From Drosophila miranda (lineage: Eukaryota; Arthropoda; Insecta; Diptera; Drosophilidae), in NCBI RefSeq assembly GCF_003369915.1, contig NC_046676.1:8897501-8961500 (forward strand): a DNA stretch of 64,000 nucleotides, in the 5' to 3' direction. This document shows, in pieces, positions 26,367 through 38,255 of this stretch (its first letter is position 1; each line of letters opens with the position of its first letter). The notes beneath the pieces were generated by a model that saw nothing but the letters and a program-made list of their open reading frames with translations, had not been told where the DNA came from and did no database searches. A program made the position numbers and the translations under genes.

Positions 26367-27648
26367 CTACTTAGACGGCACTAGACCCGTCCATTTCTCG
26401 CTCTCTTTCCACAGGAATTTCGCAGTTTTGTCGTCTTTGCCAGCAGGGGCCACATCCTTTGGCTTACAGTCACTAAAGTACAGGCCAGTAACGCCATCCA
26501 AGTCACGGTCCAATGCTGCATAAATGGAAGTCTGTGCTCCACTCTTGGGAGTCTTCAGGAGCGGCCATATTAGATGCTTCAGGAAGTACCTAAATGAAAT
26601 TTTGATTAACGGCAGCCTTATTAATTAGTCAAGGTGTCACATACTTAACAAAATTGGTCTGAAAGAAGGCCCAGTTCCTCGCCAGCTCGGTATCCACAAC
26701 ACCAGGATGCAGGGAATTAACAGTGACTCCAGTTCCCTTCAAACGGCTGGCCAGCTCGCGGGTGAAAAGGACGTTGGCCAATTTGCTCTGGCTATAGGCA
26801 TCGGCCTCACTGTACGACTTTTCGCTATTCAAGTCGTCTACGTTGATGGCCCCACGCGTGTGTGCCAAGCTAGAAACGACGACAATGCGACTAGGGGCCG
26901 ATTTCTAAAACAATTATAGTGGTTAAGAATCATCTTTGAGAAATCTATTGGACCCGTTAATACCTTCAGGACGTCCAGCAGCAAATTTGTGAGCAGAAAG
27001 TGGCCAATGTGATTCACGCCCAATTGCATTTCAAAGCCATCCTTCGTCAATGCTTTGGGACAGCGCATAACTCCGGCATTGTTGATGAGGACATGGAGTT
27101 TATCCTGCTCCTTCTTGAATCTAATGGGGAGGAGACTTATAAGACATCGTTTTGATTTCTTTTCAAATGAGCTCACCCAGCAACGAATTCCCGGACGGAG
27201 TCCAGCGAACTCAAATCTAACACTCTAGAGAAAATGTTGCTATTGTTGGTCTCCTTAACGATTTCCAGACGCGCCTGTTCGCATCTGTTCATATCCCGAC
27301 ATGCCATGTAAACCGTTCCCCCCCGCTTGGCTATCTCCCGCACCGTTTCCTTGCCGATGCCGGTGTTGGCTCCAGTCACAATGAATACCTTGCCCGTCTC
27401 ATCGGTGTCCTTCTTGAATTGCCCACCTTGCATGTAATCCCTGAAGGTCAAACATTATCAATATAAATCCAGACATATGGTATCGACAGGTGGCATTCCA
27501 CACAGTCATAACCAAATTTCATAACTTCATGCAAACCTCTTGTGGGAAATGATAGTTGATCGACTTACTTTAGGAAATAGATGGCACCGCCGATTAGGGC
27601 CGCCCACAGTACACTTGGGCACAACAAACAATCTATGAGACAGCACAT
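26367..27648 (-). CDS. Short-chain dehydrogenase, retinol dehydrogenase 11-14 type
   Basis: A predicted NADP-dependent oxidoreductase of the membrane. Minus-strand exons are 27648-27569, 27440-27177, 27120-26964, 26904-26645 and 26589-26367; phases agree and give 327 aa, typical for the RDH11-14 group. Residues 1-27 ([20 protein letters not shown] onward) are a hydrophobic signal anchor. The cofactor motif TGANTGIG is at 49-56, NNAG follows in LINNAGV, catalytic Ser is in VVVSS (about 178-179), and the active-site YSQSK gives Tyr204 and Lys208. HPGVVDTEL is the usual SDR downstream motif. The fly genome has several close paralogs, so the exact orthologue is not assigned and the substrate is unknown. 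It is transcribed away from Spn55B and converges with dynactin p62. Confidence 0.88.
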
Positions 27649-27818
27649 TTTGTTTTAATATTGAATTTTCTTGTGCTGTTAGCTGTGAAATAATTTTTAG
27701 AATGCGAGCAAAGCAGGAGAAACATATGTATATATACTGAGACATAAAACGCAAACTAACGATGATAATATTACGAATGTGCGAGAACGTCAAACACGCT
27801 ATCAAAACCAAAGCCGAA

Positions 27819-27828
27819 TTTTATATAC
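27819..27828 (-). promoter_or_regulatory. TATA box upstream of the SDR gene
   Basis: Read on the minus strand the sequence is GTATATAAAATT, about 170 bases before the start codon at 27648. A TSS about 30 bases downstream (near 27790) would leave a short leader. Confidence 0.5.
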
Positions 27829-28548
27829 CCTTACATTTTTACGAGCAATAAGCCTATCGCCATCATCCACCCAGCACATCCTCTATAGTTCGTTACTATA
27901 TTATATAATAGGCTGATCCGGTAATTAATCTGCGAATCTGTGCGTTACAAACAACTGACCTATTTTAATATACATATCGTCTGAAAGGGTATCAAAAGAA
28001 ACGATGCGTGTACGCCTAGTGGTGGACCTTTTGAAATCGAATCGTACAAAGCTGTAGGATTAGGGACGTGTGTAGAAGAAGCAATGAATTTCGAAGTACG
28101 TGCTGCCATATTGCCATCTCTAGATTTTATTTCACGACAGAACAGCTGTTTATTTATTTATTTTCAATTTTATCGGGTTCTTTTTTCCCACAACCTGATG
28201 CATCCTATGCCAATGGCTTTTTTGGGATTTCCTAGATTTCCTGGCCCTTATTTTAAGTTGGCATTACTAAGGGCATCCGAAATAAACCCCCTTAAAGCAA
28301 AATGATCAACTAGTGGCAGGTGACGCCGCCGCCCCTTCAGTTAGATGCGGGTGAGTCACCCGTATAGGCAGAGCCGGATGGCTGTTTGTTTTCACTTTTC
28401 TTGCGCCCCCAAACGGCTTTAATGGCATTTCAGTGTAGACAGCGGTAAGTGTTGGACGCAAACGTTGGAAGAGAAAACAAGTAGAAATAATCTATTTCGT
28501 GATTACGCAGCACGTACACCCACAAATAGACAGCAATCATTAGACAAT
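27829..28548. other. Divergent intergenic region and Spn55B 5' leader
   Basis: Non-coding. An initiator-like TTTCAGTGT lies near 28430 and is followed by a donor-like CGG|TAAG (about 28444). An acceptor AATAG or ACAG near 28527-28532 then precedes the ATG at 28549. The leader therefore probably contains a small intron; this is inference. Confidence 0.5.
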
Positions 28549-30053
28549 ATGTTCGACTTCAATTTGGAATTTGCGCGTGGCGGTGCCCGCTTCACCAGTG
28601 AGCTGTTCCAACTGCTGGCCGCAGGTGGCGTCAAGGAGAACATCGTATTCTCGCCCTTCTCCATCCAGGCCTGCATTGCTCTGGCCTTTGCCGGTGCCCA
28701 GGGTGAGACCGCCGATGAGATCGCCAAGGCATTGCATTTCGTGTCCAACTTCCCCCCTGAGGTGGGGCAAACCTTTCAGTTTGTGCTGGAGCAGTACAAG
28801 AACAGCAGCCTCCTGAGCGTCGCCAATAAGTTGTACGTGCAAGAGGGCAAGCAGCTGAAGCAGTCCTATGCGGAGGCCATCAAGGAGCACTACCACTCCG
28901 AGGCGGAGTCCATCAACTTTGCTCTCAGCGATGCAGCTGCTCAGGCCATTAACAGTTGGGTCAATGCCAAGACACAGGGCAAGATAACGGAGCTGGTTAA
29001 CGCCGACAGTTTCTCGGACAATACACGCCTTGTCCTTCTGAACGCCCTCCACTTCAAGGGCAGCTGGACCCACAAATTCAACGAGCAAGGCACCGCGGAG
29101 GACGATTTCTTTGTGGGCGAAGAGGAGGCCGTTAAAGTCAATTACATGAATCAGAAGGCCAAATTCGGCTACGGCTTCTTTGAGGACTTGGGCTGCACAG
29201 CCTTGGATATGCCGTACAAGGACTCCGATTTGTCCATGTTTGTGCTGTTGCCACAGGAACGCACTGGCCTGAAGGCCTTGGCCGAAAAACTAAAGTCAGT
29301 GAACCTGGTCGATTTGGCCGACAAACTGGACGTCGAGGAGGTGCAAGTCAAGTTCCCAAAGTTCAAAGTTGACTACTCTCTCGAGCTGGGCGACAAGTTG
29401 AAAGAGGTGAGTGCAGAGGAAGTAAAGTAACTAAAATAGAACCTGCTTTATGACACGTTGCATACCATACCACCGCCCCCGATAAATGGAATACTTTTGA
29501 AGTATTGTATTTATGGGAGTCTTATCTCGAGAGAATATTTTTAGTAGCTTATCGGCTTAAAACGTCTCAGATAACCTTCGATGTTGTGGTGATCAATACA
29601 TATTGACGCAGCCTGCGGTTCGTGTCTAAGATCATGTATCACGACTCCATTCCACGGTTATATAATTATTTGTAGTTGCAATCGGTTGGGTCTATCTTAT
29701 CGATCGTATACCCTTTAGCGGAAGATGACCTCATTTATTATTTATTCAACATATGCTTCATACTTCTCTGTACTTTTCAGCTTGGCATAAAGAAAATGTT
29801 TACGGAAAGCGCCGAGTTCAACAATTTGCTGGAATCTCCCGAAGGTGTGTTTGTGTCAAAGGTATTGCACAAGGCCACAATTGAAGTCAATGAGGAGGGC
29901 ACGGAGGCTGCTGCAGCCACTGGAATGATCATGATGACTCGCATGATGACATTCCCATTGCAGTTCCAAGCTGATCGCCCGTTCCTGTACGTCATCTGGA
30001 ACAAGAAGAACATCCTTTTCGCGGGTGCTTTTGTAAATGCACCAACTTCCTAG
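28549..30053 (+). CDS. Spn55B: Serpin, probable Spn55B orthologue
   Basis: A clade B-like serine protease inhibitor without signal peptide, so probably intracellular. Exons 28549-29406 and 29781-30053 join in phase 0 to give 376 aa. The start MFDFNLEFARGG matches serpin beginnings; an in-frame ATG at 28465 lies in the leader or its intron and is disfavoured. Serpin hallmarks are present: NIVFSPFSIQACIALA, NALHFKGSW, FKVDYSLELGDKL, and the breach/hinge EEGTEAAAATG. By hinge spacing P1 is Arg340 and P1' Met341 (MMT-R|M), suggesting a trypsin-like target. The end DRPFLYVIWNKKNILFAGAF is canonical. AATAAA at 30105-30110. Spn55B is assigned from its neighbour stau and the family; other Spn42D/55B paralogs are possible. 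Confidence 0.85.
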
Positions 30054-30104
30054 AACGTCATCTCTCATTATTAATTTATGTTTTTATATTGAAAGTATTT
30101 TTGA

Positions 30105-30110
30105 AATAAA
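30105..30110 (+). terminator. AATAAA polyadenylation signal of Spn55B
   Basis: Canonical hexamer 52 bases after the serpin stop. Confidence 0.7.
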
Positions 30111-30179
30111 CGATTCGCACAACGACTGTTCAATGTTTTCAAATATACAATTTTAAATCATACATACAATTTTCATTGT

Positions 30180-31440
30180 CATTTCTGCATACCCTAGGGA
30201 AAAGAATATTATAGAATTGCGGAAATTTTTGTCATCTTAGGCTACAATATATGCAGAAACTAGTCAGTCTTTGTTTTAAAGCTATCACAACGATATATTG
30301 CACTTTATTGTCTTCTTATGGAGACCAAGAATGAGTATCGCGATCAGCATTTATATACAGGAAACTAATCAAATGAATGAATACATCTAAAACATATCAA
30401 TTTGAGAAAATTTCTTTATTAATAACGTTTTAAAAACAGTTTCGAACAAATTATCTTCACAGTAAATTAACGAAATAGAGTATACAAAAGCCATACTCCG
30501 GTTGATAAGCAACAAGTCTTCAAATACCTGCAACATTGAAGTGACAAGAATGCGACTGTTTTTTTGTTGAACGTTTTTTTTAAACCTAGTTTTAGTTAAA
30601 ATACAAAAAACGAGAGTACTTAAAAGTAGTTAATCTTGTAGAAAATGTATGCATCAACGGGATAAAACTATGTGGGCAGAGCTGAGCTTAGCCAGTAATA
30701 TTCAACGGAATATCAAAATTTAGCATTAGAAACAATTACTCACCTTCGTTCTATTTGTTTGACCTTTTTCGATAAAGCGTTTTTTAGACACAATCTAATA
30801 AAATAAGAGTATTTAAAACAAGTCAGTCAAGTAGAAAATTGATTAATTGATCGGATAAATTTACGTGGGCATGGCTAAATTATCTATATAGATAGTATTA
30901 TTCAACGGAAGAAAGAAAATTAGGAATTGGTTGTTTTTTTTAAATCGGTAATGGCCCGATTGACAACATGAGTCCCATTCCATACACATACATGTTGCTA
31001 ATTCCATGCACACATACCCTGGGGAAAATGGATGTTATAGAATTGAGAAAATGTTTGTCTTCCAAGGCTCAGTAGGTATCAGGATCGAGATAAATATACA
31101 CAAGATACTAATAATGTACTTGAATATGTCTAAAGAATATCAAATTGAGAAAAGGTCTTTATAAATCACGTTTAATTTTCATATAAAATGAGCGAAATGG
31201 GGTATAAAAATGCCTATACACGCATCATGTCTTCAAATACCAGCAACATTGCGACTCTTTTTTTGTTGAACTTTTTCGTTTAAACCTTTTTTTACAATAA
31301 ATACAATAAAAGCAAGGACTAAAAACAAACCAATTGTGTAGAAAATTGATGCATTAATTGGATAAAATTATGTGGGCAGCGCTGAGGGTTATATTTAATT
31401 AGTTATATTCCACGGAAGATAGAAAACGAGGAATATGTAC
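30180..31440. repeat. Cluster of three diverged tandem repeat copies
   Basis: Blocks recur in the same order: CATACCCTAGGGAAAA then TTATAGAATTG; CTTTATTAATAACGTTT; GCGACT followed by TTTTTTTGTTGAAC; and TAGAAAATTGATGCAT then GATAAAATTATGTGGGCA. Copy 1 runs about 30180-30720, a partial copy about 30760-30920, and copy 3 about 31005-31440. No reading frame survives. It resembles decayed non-autonomous elements, perhaps of SGM/DINE type; that class is a guess. Confidence 0.65.
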
Positions 31441-31460
31441 AATAGAACTTTCATTCGTCA

Positions 31461-31545
31461 GTATATTTACGGTATATTTTTCAAATGAGACGGTATATTT
31501 CGGTATATTTCTGAGGGCCTTGTCCGAATATGCGCGGTCACACTG
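31461..31545 (+). promoter_or_regulatory. staufen core promoter with four motif 6 copies and motif 1
   Basis: GTATATTT occurs at 31461, 31472, 31493 and 31503 (Ohler motif 6), followed by GGTCACACTG at 31536-31545 (motif 1, M1BP site). This is the classic TATA-less promoter of broadly expressed fly genes. Transcription probably starts near 31540-31550. The leader then has a donor at 31827 (AGAAG|GTATGT) and an acceptor at 32514 (ATTGCAG). Confidence 0.75.
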
Positions 31546-32587
31546 ATGCCATTATTTTTCGAGTTTCATCCGCAGCCCAAGTGTTTATCAATTTAATTTA
31601 AGTGTTAAAGTAGTTCTAAAGTGTTTTTTAAAGTTGTGAATGAAAACAGCTTAACAGGGGCCAGTAGCAACCGTAGTCCGCGTCGTTAATCTTAATAATT
31701 CACCCGATATAGCTCTCCAATCGATTGGAGGAGTGTTTGTGCTCAATAAAGTGCGTTCGTGTTTGCCTTTTGCAGACGGGGAGCAAGTAAAGTACAAAAA
31801 TACATCATTGCCCGCTGCGACAGAAGGTATGTTGTGGTTGTAGTTTATCGTTCTCGGCAAATTGTTATGCCATATGATCAGCGGCGTCTGCATTCGATCA
31901 GCAGAGGGGGTTCGTTCAGTCTGTCGTTTGTCCGAATTCGATTCCGAATACGATTCGGATTCCGACTTCGAAATTAACAGTTCAATGCACGTTAAAAAGG
32001 AAGTGATCCTGATCCTGCCTGGAACCTGATTTCGAATCGAATTCCAAAATGCAGCTGCATTTTATCCAATTTCTGCAGCAACAGAACTACCACAAAACTA
32101 GAAAAGTGCAACAAAGTCGGCAAGATTGCTGCACGTAAATCGATCAATGGGCAGAAAGGCTGGCAGGCAGGCGAGCAGCTTCGAATGCTCTTAAGTTTAA
32201 GAAACGGTGGTTGCTTGGCAGCGCCTCAACCACTGCCGCTACCACCGTCTCCACCCCTAGCCCGACCCCGACCCCGAGCTCGAGTCCTAGCCGTAGCCTG
32301 TCACAATTTGATTTAGGCACATCGCCGCCGTCGTTTTGGTGTCGTGGCTGCCGCTGCATTTGCATGCATGCAGTGTCAATGCAGCTACAGGCAGCACGTT
32401 GTTTTCCATTTTTGCTGAAGGTCTGCACAATTGCCAAACAAAGAGACACCTCTCCCCTATAAAAACATTGCTTTGTCCCTGCGTATCTCATGAAAAATGT
32501 TACCTCTATTGCAGCTGCACTCGCTCATCCCGCTAGAATCGCTAGCATCGCTCTCTGAGGATCTCCCGACGGAAACCCAGCCCCAAC

Positions 32588-35500
32588 ATGCAGCACAATG
32601 TGCACACCGCCAGACCGGCGCCCCACATACGCGCCCATCACCACACTCACGGCCACACTCACATGCAGATGCATCCAAGCTTGGAGCAGCATCTGGCAGC
32701 CGCGGCATCAATGGCCGGCGCTCCCCAGATGCAGCAACAACAGCAGCCGGCTCCACACCGCGATCATCATCATCCACGGTAAACATTCTGAGCTAGAGTT
32801 CAAGTTGGAACTATCTGAGATCCAACCCTTGATCGGCCCCAGCAGCGTTGCTGCTTGCCTCGCCTCGCATCGCCCTGCCGGCAAGTCTAGGCTTTATGCG
32901 ATGCGGCAATTATGTTAATTCCTGTCACTGACAATCGGTGTGAGACTCATCATCCCATTTTCTCAACTCATAAATTATAATTTCAGTGGCTCTTTGTTCT
33001 TTCGTGCTCAGCATGACTTCCGCTTGATAACGGGTTTGAGCAGGAGCAGGAGCAGCAGCGACTGGGCTGCAATTATCCTTGACGTTCGTGAGGATCGTTC
33101 GGATTTCTCGGATCGCTTTCTGGTCTCCCTTCGTCTTTGTATTCTTACCGATCATATGTTTTGCCTCAACTTCAACTGAACTTTTCGTCCTTTCTTCAGT
33201 TGCGTTTTGCCTGGCACTCGGATCGCTCGCTCATGAATTTACGGGAAACAGCGCGTTAACGGTCACAGTTCTTAGCGTACATTTCAGTACGTCATGAAAT
33301 TCGCAAGTCCATGTCGAGTAAGAGGTGAAAACAGTAGAAAAAGATCCTTTCAATTGAAGTTCTGTTAAGCCAAAATGCCACTGTCTAACGCAACAGTTGG
33401 TTTTGGTTTTGATACTGTGAAAGTGTCAAGGTTTCCCTGAATAAGTGATTTCCCGATACCTCAAAAGGTATTCACATATATCCTTTAATACATTTTAAAT
33501 ATTGAATTGGTAACCATTTGTGAGTGGTTTCAAAAGATGCCTGATGAATCCTATCTAAGGGTTATCTGCTGCGTCCCAGTACAGCCGATCTTTATCTCTA
33601 ATTGTCCATATCAATGTTAATTTGAAGTCTTTTTCGTTCCGAACTGATTTAGCGATTAAAAATTGTCGAAATTTGTCCGTGTCTTGTGTGAAACTGATCA
33701 GCATTGTGTCTGTGCCTGTGTCTGTGCCTGTGTGGCAGTTAGGCCCATGATTTGTGGTGCTGAGGCAGAGGCTGAGGCTGAGGCTAGGGCCGTCCCTGAT
33801 GGCCCCTCAAATGCCCAATTGCGAAAGGATGTCAGGGTGTCGCGGTAGGTGCGTCTCAATTGAAACTGACAGTTGGCGAAAAATGACACGATGCGTAAAA
33901 GAGAATGCGGCTTTTGTGCTTTGTTAGGATTTCGCCTATTGTTCTGCCTCACCGCTGTTGTCTGTTGTCCTCTGCAGCAGCAGCACCACCAACAACAACA
34001 GTGCAAAAGGGGCAGGACTTGAACTGGGGTGAGGAGGCAGCATCAGAAATGGACGTTGGGACGGACTGCGTGTTGGTGTTTTTGTTTTTCCCAGATGTCA
34101 GTCGATGTACTTTTGTCCATCAGCATTCTTCATTGCCTCTCTAATCCTTTTGCCATGCATTGTTTGCTGACTTAACCGCAAAGCCATCGCGTTCCATGCC
34201 CGCCAGGGCTTCAGCTAGCTTCCATTCGTTCGATTAACCGATCTTCAATTTCTTTCTCGTTTGAAGACTGAATCATCACCATCTACACGCACAGCAGCAG
34301 CAGACGTCGCCGAATCCTGCCGCCGTTGCCGTGGCGGCTGGACCTGCCTATCACCACAACAGCAACATCAGCAGCAGCAGCAACAACAACCAAATGCAAA
34401 AGATCCGGCAGCAGCATCAGCATCTCAGCTCCAGTAACGGGCACGTGGGTAAATGCAACCAGCCTCTGCCGCAGGCCTACAACCCTCTGGTTGGCAATCC
34501 GGCCGCTCTCTCGTACAATCCGCTGCCGCCTCCTCCGCCGCCGCCGCACCACATGGCCACCCACATCGGCAGCTATGCAGCCCATCCGCCCCACTACTAC
34601 CAAATGAGCCAGCCCAAGCCGCCCTCCAAGTACAACAACAACAGTGGCGGCCACTACATCCCCAACAGTGGCACCAGCAACGGCTATGCCCCCAAGGCCA
34701 TCCTACAGACAACATATCGCAATGCCAAAGTCGCACCAGTCATGGCCCCAGCAATGGTCCCCGAGGCAGTGGTAGTGGCAGCAGTACCAGCACCAGCACC
34801 AACAGCAGAGCTTCCAGAAGGTGTGAATAGCAGCATCCTACCGGGAGCTACGGAATCCACATGTTTGGAGGAGTTGCCGCAGCTGGAGCAGCCGAATGTG
34901 GAGCAAAGCACAACGGAGACGGGAGCGCCAACAGTAAATAACTTCAGCAGCACAGAGCACATCGATGCGACAGGCACGCTGCCCAACGAGGACAGCAGCT
35001 CGGGACGCAGTGGCAAGGACAAGACGCCCATGTGCCTGGTCAACGAACTTGCCAGATACAACAAGATCACCCACCAGTACCGGCTGACGGGCGAACGGGG
35101 ACCGGCCCACTGCAAGACCTTCACGGTCACCTTGAAGTTGGGCGATGAGGAGTATTCGGCGGACGGGTTCAAGATAAAGAAGGCCCAGCACATGGCCGCC
35201 TCCAGGGCCATCGAGGAGACCAAGTACAAGCATCCGCCTCCGAAGATACGCCGCAGCGAAGAAGCCAGCACCACACGCACCCACATCACACCCACCGTTG
35301 AGCTGAATGCGCTGGCCATGAAGCTGGGGCAGCGCACCTACTACCTGATGGACCCCACACAGATGCAGCCCACCGATCCGCTAATGCCGTCGGAGTTCGG
35401 AGGGGGCTCCCTTTTGCCCACACCACCGCCAGGGATGCAACAGCCCATGCCTCAGCCACTGCCACCTCCCTTCGCCCTGCGCCCTGCACGACATGGCCAC

Positions 35501-37290
35501 AGTTTCGTGCCCATTCCTTCCCCGCCCATGCATCCACATGGCTTTTATAATCCCCAGCGGGTTTATGGGCCCAAATATGCGTCACGATATACGATGGTGC
35601 CGCCGCTAGGGCCTCACATGATCCACGGGCCAAATATGCCCTACGCCCCGATTCCACCCACGCCCAGCAAGATCACCTTGTACGTGGGAAAGCAGAAATT
35701 CGTGGGGATCGGACGCACGCTGCAGCAGGCCAAGCACGATGCGGCGGCAAGGGCTCTGCAGGTGCTCAAGACGCAGGCCAGCTCAGCGTCAGAGGAGGCG
35801 CTCGACGACTCTATGGACGAGGGCGACAAAAAGTCGCCCATCTCTCAGGTGCACGAGATCGGCATCAAGCGCAACATGACTGTTCACTTCAAGGTGCTGC
35901 GCGAGGATGGACCGGCCCACATGAAGAACTTCATCACGGCCTGCGTCGTGGGTAGCATCGTCACCGAGGGAGAGGGCAACGGCAAGAAGGTGTCGAAGAA
36001 GCGGTCGGCCGAAAAGATGCTCACAGAATTGCAGAAGCTGCCGCCACTCACGCCCACCAAGCAGACGCCAGTAAGGCGCATCAAGGTAAAGACACCTGGC
36101 AAAAATGGGTCGAACGGCAATGGAGGTGGCACAACCATTTCGCTATCGGACGTGGTCTCCATGGCAAAGCCGGAACGGCGGAAGCGACTCAATGTCGCCA
36201 TCAGACCTGTGGAGCTGGACGATGCCGAGAACCCCATAACGAAGCTCATCCAGCTGCAGCAGACGCGCAAGGAGAAGGAGCCCATTTTCGAACTGATAGC
36301 GAAGAACGGCAACGAAGCCTCCAGGCGGCGCGAGTTCGTCATGGAGGTGTCGGCCAGCGGAACCACAGCCCGAGGAACGGGCAACAGCAAGAAGCTGGCC
36401 AAGCGCAGTGCAGCGCAGGGTATGTTCATGATTGTCTCCTTCTACCATCAATGTAACTGAATTCTGTTTGCAGCCCTGTTAGAATTACTGGAATCGGATG
36501 AGCATAGGAACGCAGTCCAGGAGTCACAGGAGTCCACAATCGATAGCAATCCAACAGAAATAGCAACTGCCACAGCGACATCAGCGCCAGTAATTGAAGC
36601 CATTGCAGAAACGGATATTCCGATGGTCTCAACGCCAGTGGGCCCCATGCCAGGCATCCTGATTCTACGCCAGCACAAGAGACGTGAGTGCATTCCCCCT
36701 GTTTCCTCCTGGCAGCATAGATTCAGCCCTTCTTCTTTCCCAATAGCACCCAAAAGGAAAGTGGATCCAATGATTATTGTCAAGGACAGCGAAGATACCA
36801 AGGAGGAGGAAGAGGAAGCCAACAAGGAGACAACGACCACAAGGACAGACGACAGCAGCAGCAGCAGCGAGCCACAACCCAATGAGGCAGCCGCCGAAAG
36901 TACGCTGAATACATCGACGGGGAGCAACACGAGTGGCGTGAGCAGCAATAGCAGCAATACCGCTGCCAGCAGTAGTTCATCCGCAGCCGTACACATGAAG
37001 GAGCAGCTTCTGTACCTAAGCAAATTGTTTGAATTTGAGGTATGAATAGTGGGATCAGTAGATCATTCGGGAAATCGTAACGCAAATATTAATTATTGAT
37101 TTTGCAGGTTAATTTCTCGGACTATCCCAAGGGAAACCACAATGAGTTCCTCACGATTGTGACGCTCTCGACGAACCCGCCGCAGATCTGCCATGGCGTT
37201 GGCAAGAGCTCCGACGAGTCGCAGAACGACGCTGCGCGCAATGCCTTAAAAATCCTCAGCGAACTGGGCCTCAACAATGCCAAAAAGTAA
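32588..37290 (+). CDS. stau: Staufen, double-stranded RNA-binding protein
   Basis: Staufen binds structured 3' UTRs (bicoid, oskar, prospero) and couples them to microtubule or actin transport. Coding exons 32588-32778, 34267-36419, 36474-36683, 36747-37039 and 37108-37290 join in phase to 1009 aa. The start MQHNVHTARPAPHIRA is the recognisable Staufen N-terminus. Five dsRBDs follow: dsRBD1 near 318-387 (CLVNELARYNKI, ending KKAQHMAASRAIEE); dsRBD2 near 405-569, split by a long Pro-rich insert; dsRBD3 near 585-658 (ISQVHEIGIKRN, KKVSKKRSAEKML); dsRBD4 near 719-790 (NPITKLIQL, KKLAKRSAAQALLELL); and dsRBD5 near 935-1005. The N-terminus is His/Gln/Pro-rich. The exon at 34267 joins after an acceptor TTTGAAG. 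Confidence 0.95.
32779..34266 (+). other. staufen first coding intron
   Basis: Intron of about 1.5 kb with donor CCACG|GTAAAC and acceptor GTTTGAAG|A. It contains TG-rich and CTGAGG-rich stretches (about 33690-33800) but no exon with matching phase. Confidence 0.75.
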
Positions 37291-38255
37291 CTCTAATCAA
37301 TTTAAATTCCCTTTTAACTGCAATTTTTGTTGTTGCACATATGCAAGAAGAGAAGCAAAAGCAAGAGCAAAAAACGAAAGAAATACCCGTCCACAAAGCA
37401 AACCTAAACAAAATCCAAAAACCAAGCTGTGTGCAAATTCAAAAAAACACAAAAAAAAAAAGAGAAAAACGAGAAACAATGCAAGAAACCCTACCTTTTG
37501 AAATAGCAAATTATTAGTTAATACCTATTTATTTATTTATGTGCAACTTTTGCAACCAAACTGGTGTTATTATTTTATTTATTTGTTGTTGAGAATTGAT
37601 GAACGAAGCAAAGAACTGAATGTAACTAATTCGAACAGATACACTGAGCAGACCAGAACGGATAGTCGTCCATGTCTATCCTCCGAGTTGAGAATTGAAC
37701 AATAACTAGCCTTAAAGAGACCCGACCCCCACTAAATATTGTATGCACCTGCTTACAGTATATAAACTTAAGGTTAAAGCTGATGTTGAAGCCCATTTAC
37801 CACTTGAATTGAATTGATGAACAACGGTTTATAGATACCCGTTCGCTGCATGCGGCAGACGCTTTTAAAAATAAATTCAAAATGAGAGAACTAGAAGGAT
37901 TTCCATGAAGAGAGAGTTGCGGAAATCAGAGAGAAGTTTTGATTTATTTTTCGAAGCACTCCATATACGTACCGCTTGTGGTCAGATGCTTGATGAAACT
38001 CGTCGAATAATGAATCTATTATACATTATATATCATAGTTAAGTAGTAGTCCTAAGCATCGATAAATGGAATGTCACATCCCCTATGCTTGTCAGCAATG
38101 TTAACAAATTTCAGGCAAACATTTCAACTTGCTAAATGCCAAATCGAACGGAATTGAGAGATTTTGCAAATTGAATGCTAGATTGCTTGGAATTTGTGGC
38201 TGGCAGCATATGATGTGGACAGGATGGACGTTTGCGTTCAATCTTATCAAATAAA
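37291..38255 (+). other. staufen 3' UTR
   Basis: A-rich sequence after the stop. AATAAA hexamers occur at 37870-37875 and 38250-38255, either of which could end the mRNA. The stretch at 37440-37490 is a purine-rich run of A and AG. Confidence 0.55.

Noticed and set aside
34283-36429. Long minus-strand frames opposite staufen
   Set aside because: Shadows of a high-GC coding exon; no domain, start context or splice structure.
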